NCBI GenBank assembly: GCA_964645775.1
Contig: CAZYBU010000010.1
Location: 25,689-89,688 of the forward strand
Source: CAZYBU01 sp964645775
GTDB taxonomy: Bacteria > Spirochaetota > UBA4802 > UBA5550
Direction of reading: 5' to 3'
DNA: 64,000 nucleotides
Shown: one piece after another, positions 33,281-41,680 of the stretch
Layout of the letters: each line of letters starts with the position of its first letter
How positions within the stretch are numbered: position 1 is the stretch's first letter
The notes under the pieces: model-generated
Database searches by the model: none
The model's input: only the letters and a program-made list of their open reading frames with translations
What the model was told of the DNA's origin: nothing
Made by a program: the position numbers and the translations under genes

Positions 33281-36046
33281 TTACGCGGAGGTCACGGTAG
33301 TAAGTATGCCCGTCGCGAGATAATCGACTTCCAGGGAAAAGGAAAGATTTTCGTTCAGGGCGTGGATACGATTGTCCCGGTTACGCCTCGCCTCGATCAT
33401 AAGATTCCGGGTCCGCCCTATGGCGCTTTTCATATCGTCTCCGGACCATTTCATGCGGGCCTCCTGTAGGTCCAGTTTTTCCTCCAGCTCCTTCATTCTC
33501 TGTCGGAATGATTCCTCCACCCGTTCTGTTTCAGGGTCCACCTTCATTTCAAGCTCGGCACGGAGCTGATCTATCTGTTTGTTCAGTCTCTTTTCCAGGA
33601 TGCGTTCTCCTTCCAGGAAACAATCCTCCAGCGAAAAGAGCATTTCCGGCATTAAATGTTCCCCTGTCCAGGTGTTCTCCAGCGCCCTCTTTTCCAGGTC
33701 ATGGAGGTCATATTCATCCAGTTCCCCGGAGGGATCAACGACCACGGCAATGACTTCACTTCGGGTATCCTCGAGCCGGCAGGCTACGAGGGCATAGAGA
33801 ACAAAACCGGTGAAGGGACGATGCCAGGGTACAGGGCATAAACCGAAACGCCCGCCCCAATCCTCCTCCTGACAGACCGAGACCAGGGCTTCAACAGCCG
33901 GGTGGCCGAAAGCCAGGAACTCCAGTTCCTCGTTATTCATCGCTTTTTGGCTGTCGAATGTACCGTATCGGATATTTCCCTCTCCGGATGGAACCCGGCA
34001 GAGGCCTGTCTTACCATGAGGAGGTCCCAGTATGGATTGAAGGTCCGGTCTGACGTCTTGCAATCGGGCAACGAAATCCCGGATTCGATCATTAGAGAAC
34101 TTTCTCTCCTTCAGTGTGACCCTGTAGTATTCGTCATAGTTGAAATCGAGACGGTCCGTAATTGTAAGTTCAGAGAGTTTTTCAAAATTTTCCCGTGCCC
34201 GATCCATCCTGGAGTCCAGCTCGGTCTCCACGTCATCCCTGGTTTTTCTACCCGCGGCCATAGACATGAAAAGATTAGCGATCTTCCCCTCGTCTTCAAT
34301 CTCACCAAGCATTACATCCGGCATTCCGATCGATTCTTCAAACAACCGGAGTTTCTCCGAAAGGACTTCCAGGACACGCTCCGCCACGGTCCCGCTGGTG
34401 GAAAAATTATAGATAAGTACGTCCCGTTTCTGGCCGAAACGGTGTATCCTGCCAATCCGCTGCTCAATCTTAAGGGGAGACCAGGGAAGATCGTAGTTCA
34501 CCATCACGTGACAGAACTGCATGTTTCTCCCTTCGCCCCCGGCTTCGGTCGCCACCAGGATTTCATCCTCTTCCCGGAATCTTCGAATGGCCTCTTCCTT
34601 CTCTTCACCACTCATGGATCCGTTAAAAATGACGACCCGGAAATCGTAGAGGAGCTCAACAAGATAATCCTGGGTAGTACGAAACTGGGTGAAGATCAAC
34701 ACCTTGCCGACCCCCTGCTCCCGTAGCCCGGTAAGGAGCTCCCTGAGTTTCTCTCCCTTCTTATTACGCTCCACCTGTTTTCCCAGCTCCAGGAGACCGC
34801 CCAGCGTCTTCGCCTCTGCCAGCAACTCCTCCCGGGTCTTTTCATAGTCTTCCAGGTCCTCATCTGCGAGATATTCAAGCTCGTCCGATTCCATATCTAT
34901 ATTGTTATCACCCCCCAGGTTGTCTGATATACCCCGGGCAAGTTCTTCAAGCCTGAATTTACGTCTTTCAAGGGCCCGCAGGAGGGCTGAGCTGGAAGAA
35001 TCGAGAAGTTTTTGGAACACAGTCATAACAAAACCGGTGGCATTATTACCACTCTGATAGGCCCGGTTGAATTCGCGCACCACGTATTCCGTAGTGGCAT
35101 CGTAAAGTTCTTTTTCAACGGGGTAGAGATCAAACCGGATAGTTCTTGCCATGCGGCGAGTGAATCCTCCCACCTCTTTCTTGGTTCGACGGATAACAAA
35201 AGAGGCAAGACGATCCCTGAGGTCAGAAAGGTCAGCTCCTTCAAGGCAGTATCTCTGATAAAAAGATTGAAAAGGGCCCAGTATGTCCGGATCCAGAAGG
35301 GAAACCAGGTAATAAAGTTCCTCCAGCCGCCCGCGGAAGGGAGTAGCCGAAAGGAGAAGGAGTGCCCGGCTCCTTTTTGACACTACATCAGCGGCCTGGT
35401 AGGTTATCGTACTTCCCTGTCCATCCCGCCTGAGTCTGTGGGCTTCATCAAAAATCACTGTGTCCCAATTGGTCCGGGCCAGTTCTTCCCGAAACCGTTC
35501 CTGTTTCATGAAATCAATGGAACATATAACTCTATTATAATGAGACCAGGGCCTTTCACATCCAGATCGCTCCAGGACCATAAGTCTCTTCCGGTCCAAG
35601 ATAACAAAATCCTCATTGAACTTGTTTTTCATCTCATGCTGCCACTGGAATAAAAGCGAAGCGGGGGCCGCGATAAGAATGCGGGAATAACCGTATCGAT
35701 ATATTAATTCCTTGATCACGAGTCCGGCTTCTATGGTTTTACCCAGCCCAACCTCATCCGCGAGAAGAAACCGATGCCGCATTGCAGATACAATCCTGTG
35801 TGTACTTTCCACCTGGTGTGCCAGGAGACGGGTTCGCGAATTTGAAAGAGACATAATCTTATTATGGGCGTGGGCCAGGGACAGCAAAAAGGATTCCACG
35901 CGCAAAAAAAAGCGCTCCTTCTCCGGTTGCCCATTGAAGGATTCGAGGATCTTCTCACGGGAGGTAGAACTGATGCGCAGTATTTTCCCCTCATCCGCCG
36001 ATAACTGGAAAAGGTCAGACGACTGATCATCAATTCGGATATTCAA
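33281..36046 (-). CDS. SNF2-family DNA/RNA translocase (RapA-like helicase)
   Basis: 921 residues from a TTG at 36046, which has AGAGGT six bases upstream. An ATG at 36103 would add 19 residues without a ribosome site. Helicase motifs: LLADEVGLGKTIEAGLVIKEL (I), ILIAAPASLLFQWQHEM (Ia), VIFDEAHRLRRDG (II), LLLSATPFRGR (III). The second lobe follows: KVLIFTQFRTTQDYLVELL, EDEILVATEAGGEGRNMQFC and QRIGRIHRFGQKRDV (VI). An acidic insertion separates the lobes, and a roughly 320-residue C-terminal region ends in coiled coils. Likely roles are remodelling nucleic-acid complexes, as RapA does, or defence. A double ribbon-helix-helix gene lies just upstream on the same strand, but its coding part ends at 36128. 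Confidence 0.88.
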   Translation of the reverse strand: MNIRIDDQSSDLFQLSADEGKILRISSTSREKILESFNGQPEKERFFLRVESFLLSLAHAHNKIMSLSNSRTRLLAHQVESTHRIVSAMRHRFLLADEVGLGKTIEAGLVIKELIYRYGYSRILIAAPASLLFQWQHEMKNKFNEDFVILDRKRLMVLERSGCERPWSHYNRVICSIDFMKQERFREELARTNWDTVIFDEAHRLRRDGQGSTITYQAADVVSKRSRALLLLSATPFRGRLEELYYLVSLLDPDILGPFQSFYQRYCLEGADLSDLRDRLASFVIRRTKKEVGGFTRRMARTIRFDLYPVEKELYDATTEYVVREFNRAYQSGNNATGFVMTVFQKLLDSSSSALLRALERRKFRLEELARGISDNLGGDNNIDMESDELEYLADEDLEDYEKTREELLAEAKTLGGLLELGKQVERNKKGEKLRELLTGLREQGVGKVLIFTQFRTTQDYLVELLYDFRVVIFNGSMSGEEKEEAIRRFREEDEILVATEAGGEGRNMQFCHVMVNYDLPWSPLKIEQRIGRIHRFGQKRDVLIYNFSTSGTVAERVLEVLSEKLRLFEESIGMPDVMLGEIEDEGKIANLFMSMAAGRKTRDDVETELDSRMDRARENFEKLSELTITDRLDFNYDEYYRVTLKERKFSNDRIRDFVARLQDVRPDLQSILGPPHGKTGLCRVPSGEGNIRYGTFDSQKAMNNEELEFLAFGHPAVEALVSVCQEEDWGGRFGLCPVPWHRPFTGFVLYALVACRLEDTRSEVIAVVVDPSGELDEYDLHDLEKRALENTWTGEHLMPEMLFSLEDCFLEGERILEKRLNKQIDQLRAELEMKVDPETERVEESFRQRMKELEEKLDLQEARMKWSGDDMKSAIGRTRNLMIEARRNRDNRIHALNENLSFSLEVDYLATGILTTVTSA

Positions 36047-36127
36047 AATAATACCTCTGCCTGCTGCATGCGACATAATGCAAAGGGTACAGAACCCTAG
36101 CAAGCATTTTTAGGAGGCGCCTCTCTA

Positions 36128-36571
36128 TCATGGAACGCTTTCAGGCAATCCCCAGTAAAGCTTCCAGCAAATATCACCTTTACCGGTAACGGATGATATA
36201 ATGGAATAGCAGGATACCACATTCTTATCCATTCCTCCTGGATTTGATATCAGCTTCCGCACAATTTCCCTCAAAAAGCCATCAATAGCATCAGCAATAA
36301 AGAGGGAAACAGAAACCTTGAAGAACTTTCTCACGTCATGAAATAGTTCATAATCCCTTCCGGAAAGGCGGACATGTACCAGACTCCACTTCACATCCGG
36401 ATCCCTTTCCTGGTAGCGTAGTCTGCGATAAGAATGTACACTTCTTCCTCTTCGGATCCCCTCCTGAATACATTTTTGGATGAGATCACTTCTGGAAAGA
36501 CCACTTTTAGTGACATACTCATCCAATAACCGAACACATTGTTCACTCAGATTAAGGGTTGTTTTAACCAT
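36128..36571 (-). CDS. Double ribbon-helix-helix DNA-binding protein
   Basis: 147 residues. The N-terminus is a ribbon-helix-helix unit, VKTTLNLSEQCVRLLDEYVTKSGLSRSDLIQKCIQEG. A basic linker (RRGRSVHSYRRLRYQE) joins it to a second similar unit, WSLVHVRLSGRDYELFHDVRKFFKVSVSLFIADAIDGFL. Normally two chains pair to make one site. Two units in one chain suggest a self-sufficient or asymmetric DNA binder. Its ribosome site lies inside an inverted repeat (36576-36601). It precedes the SNF2 gene by about 80 bases on the same strand, so the two may be co-expressed. No toxin partner is obvious. Confidence 0.7.
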   Translation of the reverse strand: MVKTTLNLSEQCVRLLDEYVTKSGLSRSDLIQKCIQEGIRRGRSVHSYRRLRYQERDPDVKWSLVHVRLSGRDYELFHDVRKFFKVSVSLFIADAIDGFLREIVRKLISNPGGMDKNVVSCYSIISSVTGKGDICWKLYWGLPESVP

Positions 36572-36575
36572 ACGG

Positions 36576-36601
36576 CCTCCTGAAAGAATGCTCTCAGGAG
36601 G
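36576..36601 (-). promoter_or_regulatory. Inverted repeat covering the ribosome site of the RHH gene
   Basis: CCTCCTGA (36576-36583) and TCAGGAGG (36594-36601) are exact complements with a 10-base spacer. On the minus strand the arm nearest the start contains the AGGAGG ribosome site of the RHH gene. It could be an RNA hairpin hiding that site or a DNA operator for the RHH protein itself. Confidence 0.5.
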
Positions 36602-36686
36602 TACACGTCTGAAATGAAGAATCTGAAAAAAATTCTGGAGAAATTATTGATTCCGACTTCTATAGGGTGATAACAATATAGCCCCC

Positions 36687-38336
36687 TTATTTCATGATGT
36701 ACAGATCGTAAGTAACACCCAGGGAAAGGGAATAGACAAAGAGATGTTCACCCTTCTGGGGAATATAAGATTTGGGAACATTATATGAATTATCAGTCGT
36801 GTCATAATCACCATCGATATTATCCGACTCCTGACCAATATCGACCAGTTTCAGGCGGTTAAATATCCCGCCGATCTCCATGATCATACGGACGGTCAGG
36901 CCCTTCCACTTCTTGGTGACCATGGCCGTGGCGATAATCCTGTGCTCCTGTACCGGCCCGCTAAGAAGCTCAGCCGCCGGCTCTATGGTGTTAATATGCG
37001 AGTGTTCATGCCAGGGATTGTGGGGCGCCTTCTTCCCGTTGACCACATACTCCAGTGCGGCGTAAAGGGTAAAGCTCCACGGCTTTCCCGTGAAGAAGTC
37101 CTTCTCGTAGTCCACCATGAAGCTAATAGCGTTCTCACCGTACTTGTACCCCAGATACAGGTCCTCCACCCATACCGCCCGGGGCGATCCGTTAATGGAG
37201 TACTCGTTCACCGGATAGTAGGTATACTCGTATGGCTGTATACTCCAGGGCATGACATCAGGAGAATCGTGGTAAGGCTGATCGTCCATATCCCGGGTAT
37301 AGGTGGCCTGGTAGGTGTACTTCAGGGCGCCCCCGTGCCACAGACCCAGTTTACCCCAATCAAAGGTCATGTACCCCCCCAGGGACCAGGCGATCTTCGT
37401 CAGATTGTTCGGGTTGATACCGGGCAGGATACTGGCGTTTATGTCGTCAATCATGATCTGGGCCTTTATCTCGTAGCGCCTCTTTTTACCCCACTCGAAG
37501 TAGAACCCCATCATGCTCTTGTCGTCCCGGTCCTGCGACCAGGGTTTTCCCGGAGAGTTGAGGATCAACTGGTGAAAAAATTGAGGCAGGGGAGAAAAGA
37601 AGTAGAGGGCGTCAAAGGGTCGCCCCAGGTAGACGACAACGTCCTCACCACCGAAGCGGAAGTCTCCGAACTCGAAGCCGAAGTTCATGAAATTCACGCT
37701 CTTGTTAGGATAACGATAAGAAGCAGGAGGGGAAGTACCACCTGGATTTAATTCAGATGGTGAAAACGACGAATCCTGAGTAAGCATGATCCACCTTGTC
37801 TCGTAGTGAAAATGCTTTGTCTCGTACCTGAGCCGGGCCCCGGGCATCGGCTTCTTCATGGAGGTGATAAATACCGAATATGGGGTCTCAATGGCATCGG
37901 TCGGGATGAGGTTTCCTCCCTCAACCAGAAAAGAACCGACGTCCGTGTCCTTTGCGTGAAAGGCGATATAACTCTCGTTGGCCTGCATGTAATGCCCCAG
38001 GAAAAACTTCTCCGAGGGGCGAAATTTTCCGTCGCTGTTAAAGGACATACTTCCTTTGGAGGTAAAGTATTTCGAGGTAAACCCTCCGCCCACGGTTACA
38101 AGATCATGCAGTCTGTTACCATTACTGTTCAGGTACCGGTTCTTGATCTCCGTGGTGCCCGATAGCCCGAAAGTGAACCAGAAAGCGTTCTTTCCTCCCG
38201 TGTCCACCGGGAACTCCTTCTTCTTTTTATCTTTTTTGTCCACGGGCGCATTGTTATCACCCTGCCCCGGGAGGGGAGTGCCAGCCAGAAAAAGGATCAG
38301 TACGCATGTAATAATATGAAGGAACTTACTCTTCAT
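36687..38336 (-). CDS. Secreted outer-membrane beta-barrel-like protein, hypothetical
   Basis: 549 residues with a clear signal peptide (residues 4-24, ending PLPGQG) and a Lys/Asp-rich linker. A long sequence of aromatic, alternating strands follows (NAFWFTFGLSGTTEIKNRYL, LRYETKHFHYETRWIML, FGFEFGDFRFGGEDVVVYLG), ending FVYSLSLGVTYDLYIMK. This is the composition of a large barrel. The glycosyltransferase gene upstream overlaps its ATG by four bases, so they are cotranscribed. No family recognised. Modification or export of a surface glycan is one contextual possibility. Confidence 0.65.
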   Translation of the reverse strand: MKSKFLHIITCVLILFLAGTPLPGQGDNNAPVDKKDKKKKEFPVDTGGKNAFWFTFGLSGTTEIKNRYLNSNGNRLHDLVTVGGGFTSKYFTSKGSMSFNSDGKFRPSEKFFLGHYMQANESYIAFHAKDTDVGSFLVEGGNLIPTDAIETPYSVFITSMKKPMPGARLRYETKHFHYETRWIMLTQDSSFSPSELNPGGTSPPASYRYPNKSVNFMNFGFEFGDFRFGGEDVVVYLGRPFDALYFFSPLPQFFHQLILNSPGKPWSQDRDDKSMMGFYFEWGKKRRYEIKAQIMIDDINASILPGINPNNLTKIAWSLGGYMTFDWGKLGLWHGGALKYTYQATYTRDMDDQPYHDSPDVMPWSIQPYEYTYYPVNEYSINGSPRAVWVEDLYLGYKYGENAISFMVDYEKDFFTGKPWSFTLYAALEYVVNGKKAPHNPWHEHSHINTIEPAAELLSGPVQEHRIIATAMVTKKWKGLTVRMIMEIGGIFNRLKLVDIGQESDNIDGDYDTTDNSYNVPKSYIPQKGEHLFVYSLSLGVTYDLYIMK

Positions 38337-39529
38337 GATTGTATCTTCCCCTTCTTCTTAATCTGTTCATGGTAGGTCTCCTCCCAGGTGAGGGCGATGG
38401 CGTGGATATCATGCTCTTTAACCCGTTCCCACGTTCTCTCCCTGCACTGCCGGTAAAAATCCCCGTCTTCCAGCAGGCGGAGGATAGCCTCCGCCATGGA
38501 CTCAATGCTGTTCGGCTCAACCAGGAGACCGTTCTCCTCGTGGTAGATCAGGTTCGGTACGCCCCGCGCATCCGGTCCCACGCAGACGATCCCGTTAGCC
38601 TGAGCCTCGAGTATAGTCATGGGCTGGTTCTCCGTCACCGAAGCCGTGGCAAACAACTCCACTGCTCCGAATATACCGGAAACGACCAGCTCATCGTTCG
38701 GGATACTCCCGGTAAAAAGTATCGCCTCCTCATGTCCACGCTGATGCACCTCCTCCTGGAGCTGTTCCCGAAAAGGGCCGTCTCCCACTACCAGCAGCCG
38801 CGCGTCCGGCTCCCTGTCAAGCACCTGATAGAAGGCGTCGATAAGAATCTCTATGTTTTTCTCGCAGGATACGCGTCCCACAAAGAGAACAGTCTTCCCT
38901 TTCAGGTCATAGCGGCTGCGGACCTCATCGGAACGACTGTTGTCGAACTTATCGAGTTCGATTCCGTTGGAGATATACTTCATGGGGACCCGCACCCCGA
39001 TATTGGCCAGCTCCCTGTTCGTGTTGGTTGATGGGGATGTGAGAAGATCTGAGGCGTTGTAGAACCACCGGACCAGAGACCTGGTAACAGTACCGAAGAA
39101 CCTGTGGGTCGATTTATAAAACTGTTTGTAGTAGTTCGGGTCCATCACGAAAGTGTGAAAGGTGCTCACCAGGGGAAGTCTAAGCTTCTTTGCCAGGTTC
39201 TTCCCCATGACCCCTATGGTGCTCGGCGTCTCCACGTGGATGACGTCTATCCTCATCTCCATGAGGAGCTTCCGCACGGTCCGACTCCAGGGCCAGGTCC
39301 ACCGGAAACTGGGATAATAGCGCGCCGGGATGGAGGGTACCCGGTGGACCTCGATACCTGGATATTCGAACTCCTCGATATCATCGTACTTCGGAGCAAC
39401 GATCAGTATTCTGTGCCCCCTGTCCGCGAGAATCCGTGACAGTATTACGATCGAGGTAACCACTCCATTCACCTGGGGTAAAAATGAGTCAGTAAAGATG
39501 GCGATACTGCACGGCTTATCTTCAGGCAT
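38333..39529 (-). CDS. GT4-family glycosyltransferase
   Basis: 398 residues. GT-B fold of family 4: N-terminal IAIFTDSFLPQVNGVVTSI (Gly-rich acceptor loop) and MRIDVIHVETPSTIGVMGKNLAKKLRLPLVSTFHT. The donor domain has KTVLFVGRVSCEKNIEILIDAF and RLLVVGDGPFREQL, and the E-x7-E region FATASVTENQPMTILEAQANGIVCVGPDARGVPNLI. It transfers a sugar from a nucleotide donor in the cytosol. By sequence it is closest in style to alpha-mannosyl or diglucosyl-diacylglycerol transferases. The exact acceptor is unknown. It is coupled to the following barrel gene. Confidence 0.92.
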   Translation of the reverse strand: MPEDKPCSIAIFTDSFLPQVNGVVTSIVILSRILADRGHRILIVAPKYDDIEEFEYPGIEVHRVPSIPARYYPSFRWTWPWSRTVRKLLMEMRIDVIHVETPSTIGVMGKNLAKKLRLPLVSTFHTFVMDPNYYKQFYKSTHRFFGTVTRSLVRWFYNASDLLTSPSTNTNRELANIGVRVPMKYISNGIELDKFDNSRSDEVRSRYDLKGKTVLFVGRVSCEKNIEILIDAFYQVLDREPDARLLVVGDGPFREQLQEEVHQRGHEEAILFTGSIPNDELVVSGIFGAVELFATASVTENQPMTILEAQANGIVCVGPDARGVPNLIYHEENGLLVEPNSIESMAEAILRLLEDGDFYRQCRERTWERVKEHDIHAIALTWEETYHEQIKKKGKIQS

Positions 39530-39610
39530 GGCCCACTCTTTTATACTGATCCTTTTTATAAATATGAGTGTGCGGCCTTTGTGCCTGCTGTCAATAACTA
39601 TCCATTACTA

Positions 39611-40168
39611 TCATATTTCCAGATCACCCAGACTTTTTCCGTAAGGCAGAAGAACCTCCTTGAGCTTTTCGTTAATTCTTTTCTCCATGTTTATAAATTT
39701 GTACTTGCTGCACCCTTCTGCTTGAACTATATCCGTGTAGGTCTCCCCGCCCACGGCCTTTTTCAGGTAAAGCCTCCTCTCATCCTCCGGAACCTCGTCC
39801 AGGGCGTCATTGAGCACAGCGAATATCTCATCCTGGATACAGGCCTGTTCCAGGCTTTCGAAGAATTCCTCGTTCAGCTCTACTTCCTTAAGCCTTCGAT
39901 ATTCATGGTATCTGGCGCTTTCACGTCGCTCCTTTCTCAGGTGATCCAGAGTCGTTGTTTTCCCGACAGTAAATACAAAGTTACCCGTTCTCCGGGCCCC
40001 GGGATCGATATCACATCCCTTTTCAAGAATTTTGATAAAGGTATCCTGCACCATGTCTTCGGCCGTGTCCCTGCTTCCAAGCATCCTGTCCAGGAAACCT
40101 GTAAGAGGCGCCCTGTACCTCCTGTAGCAGGTTTTGAAACTTGACTCGAAATCTCTTTTAGATCGCAT
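39611..40168 (-). CDS. ECF-like RNA polymerase sigma factor
   Basis: 185 residues. I place the start at ATG 40168, with GGAGGG nine bases upstream; ATG 40174 overlaps that site and 40261 lacks support. Region 2 is YRAPLTGFLDRMLGSRDTAEDMVQDTFIKILEKG, then NFVFTVGKTTTLDHLRKERRES. Region 4 is LDEVPEDERRLYLKKAVGGETYTDIVQAEGCSKYKFINMEKRINEKLKEVL. The region 4 helix-turn-helix is less canonical than in the 31-kb sigma factor. A FecR-domain lipoprotein gene lies upstream on the same strand, separated by a small opposite gene, and could be a functional partner. Confidence 0.8.
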   Translation of the reverse strand: MRSKRDFESSFKTCYRRYRAPLTGFLDRMLGSRDTAEDMVQDTFIKILEKGCDIDPGARRTGNFVFTVGKTTTLDHLRKERRESARYHEYRRLKEVELNEEFFESLEQACIQDEIFAVLNDALDEVPEDERRLYLKKAVGGETYTDIVQAEGCSKYKFINMEKRINEKLKEVLLPYGKSLGDLEI

Positions 40169-40301
40169 AACCATTCCCTCCCCCAAAAGGACAATTTTCA
40201 AATTTGTAATATACCGGTTTTTACGAATGAAACCTGTAAACAGAAGAACTACAGAACTCACTCGCTAAAAGGTAAGTATATAGTGCCCTAGCTCAATTCT
40301 A

Positions 40302-40586
40302 ATGACAAAATTTTTCGCAGGTTCAGGTTTCCGAAGAGAAAAAACAGGGCTTTCTGTGACTCGAACGATCATGGCCATCGCGCTCAACGGCATGGGCCGG
40401 GTCGCCCTATTCGGTAGCAACAAAGAGGGACAGGATTATTACTTCACCGGGGATTTCTATTCGCCCCTGGAACCGGCTACTCTACGGCGGGAACGGATAC
40501 AGCCGTATCTTCAGCGTGTCAGAAAATACCTGGGAAACAGATCAGAATTTCCCAAACCCCTGAAAAGACAGGTAACCGGGAGGTGA
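40302..40586 (+). CDS. Small hypothetical protein (up to 94 aa)
   Basis: A frame between the sigma factor and FecR-type genes, opposite in strand to both. The C-terminal 70 residues look protein-like (MAIALNGMGRVALFGSNKEG, then YYFTGDFYSPLEP and a basic helix RRERIQPYLQRVRKYLG). Neither the ATG at 40302 nor the one at 40371 has a ribosome site. No family recognised, and it could be spurious. Confidence 0.35.
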   Translation: MTKFFAGSGFRREKTGLSVTRTIMAIALNGMGRVALFGSNKEGQDYYFTGDFYSPLEPATLRRERIQPYLQRVRKYLGNRSEFPKPLKRQVTGR

Positions 40587-40618
40587 TCCCCCTCACCCCC
40601 CGATAACAGCGACCCCCG

Positions 40619-41536
40619 TCACGGCATACCCGGAGGCTTGAGGCTGTCCTTCAGGTTCTCCGGTTTGTTCTTCAGATCATTCATCATATCTTTCGCCTTA
40701 TTACGGGCGGTTTCACCTGGATTCTTATCTTTCATACTCTTGATCTGGTCGATCATCTCCTCGGTGGCTTTCGGGTCGCCCTTCAGCGCGTCGAGGGCCT
40801 TTTGTTTCTCGGCCTTTACCCGATCAAGGCCCTCCGTTCTCAGTTTCTTAACGTCTTCTTCCATATTAAGATTCAGCCGATTCCGAATATCCTCTCGCAT
40901 CTCTTTTATGTTCTTTTTGACATCCTGGACCCTGGTCCGGTTCTCTACCGAGAGTTCCTTAACGGTGAGAGGTTTATCCTTTTCCTTAACGGCTTCCTGC
41001 CCGGCGTTCAACTCCTTCGCCTTATCTTCCGGCTCCTCGGACTCGCGAACGAGGACCTTCCCCTCCGTACAGTAAACACCAGATTTTCCACCTTCTTCTT
41101 CCATGAGAAATTCCGTTCCCCGGACAGCCACAACCGTAGTCGGTGTTTCAACGCGGTAACTGTCATTCCTGGAGAGTTTTTTCACAATCTGGGAGTATAA
41201 CTTACCTTCTTCCATGAAAAGTCCTGTCTGTTCACTGTTCTCCTCGCCCAGTATAAGTTGCGTCATAGTCACCTTTGAATTTTCCAGGATCTTTATAATC
41301 GTGGAACCGATAAAGATTTCAACGCTGGCACCAGGTCCTGTTTCAATTTTCATCCCCTGGTGCAGGGCGTCTCCCACAGAGGCGGACCGGGTCCCCTTCT
41401 GACTGATAACCGTAACTTCACCCACAAGAAAGTTGATCAGGGCCTCCCGTACCGGAGGTTTATCCCTTTTACAGCCAGAAAGGAGCAGGGCTCCGATCGT
41501 CAAAACTACCACCAGCCATTGAACTGAATATCTCAC
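40619..41536 (-). CDS. FecR-domain lipoprotein
   Basis: 305 residues from a GTG at 41536 with GGAGGAGACC directly upstream, just after a strong promoter. An in-frame ATG at 41761 would read through that promoter and is rejected. A signal peptide ends at the lipobox ALLLSGCKRD. A FecR domain follows: INFLVGEVTVISQKGTRSASVGDALHQGMKIETGPGASVEIFI and YRVETPTTVVAVRGTEFLMEEE. The C-terminal 130 residues are a charged helical region (ENRTRVQDVKKNIKEMREDIR...). In FecR the domain signals to an ECF sigma. Here it is lipid-anchored without an evident cytosolic part, so it more likely senses or scaffolds in the periplasm. Confidence 0.82.
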   Translation of the reverse strand: MRYSVQWLVVVLTIGALLLSGCKRDKPPVREALINFLVGEVTVISQKGTRSASVGDALHQGMKIETGPGASVEIFIGSTIIKILENSKVTMTQLILGEENSEQTGLFMEEGKLYSQIVKKLSRNDSYRVETPTTVVAVRGTEFLMEEEGGKSGVYCTEGKVLVRESEEPEDKAKELNAGQEAVKEKDKPLTVKELSVENRTRVQDVKKNIKEMREDIRNRLNLNMEEDVKKLRTEGLDRVKAEKQKALDALKGDPKATEEMIDQIKSMKDKNPGETARNKAKDMMNDLKNKPENLKDSLKPPGMP

Positions 41537-41570
41537 GGTCTCCTCCTTAATAAACACAAAAACCGGACAG

Positions 41571-41599
41571 ATAGTACACCCCTGACAAGTGTCCGTCAA
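41571..41599 (-). promoter_or_regulatory. Sigma-70-type promoter of the FecR-domain gene
   Basis: On minus, TTGACG (41594-41599), a 17-base spacer and TACTAT (41571-41576), about 35 bases before the GTG at 41536. Close to consensus in both boxes and spacing. Confidence 0.65.
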
Positions 41600-41680
41600 T
41601 ATCAAAATATGAAAAGTGTGATTGACAGCCCTGCTTACATCCTGAGACTTCTTCGCAGAAGAGACCGGGAGAATGAAATC

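Noticed and set aside
33902..34726. Plus-strand frame opposite the SNF2 gene
   Set aside because: The helicase motifs on minus are continuous through this region.
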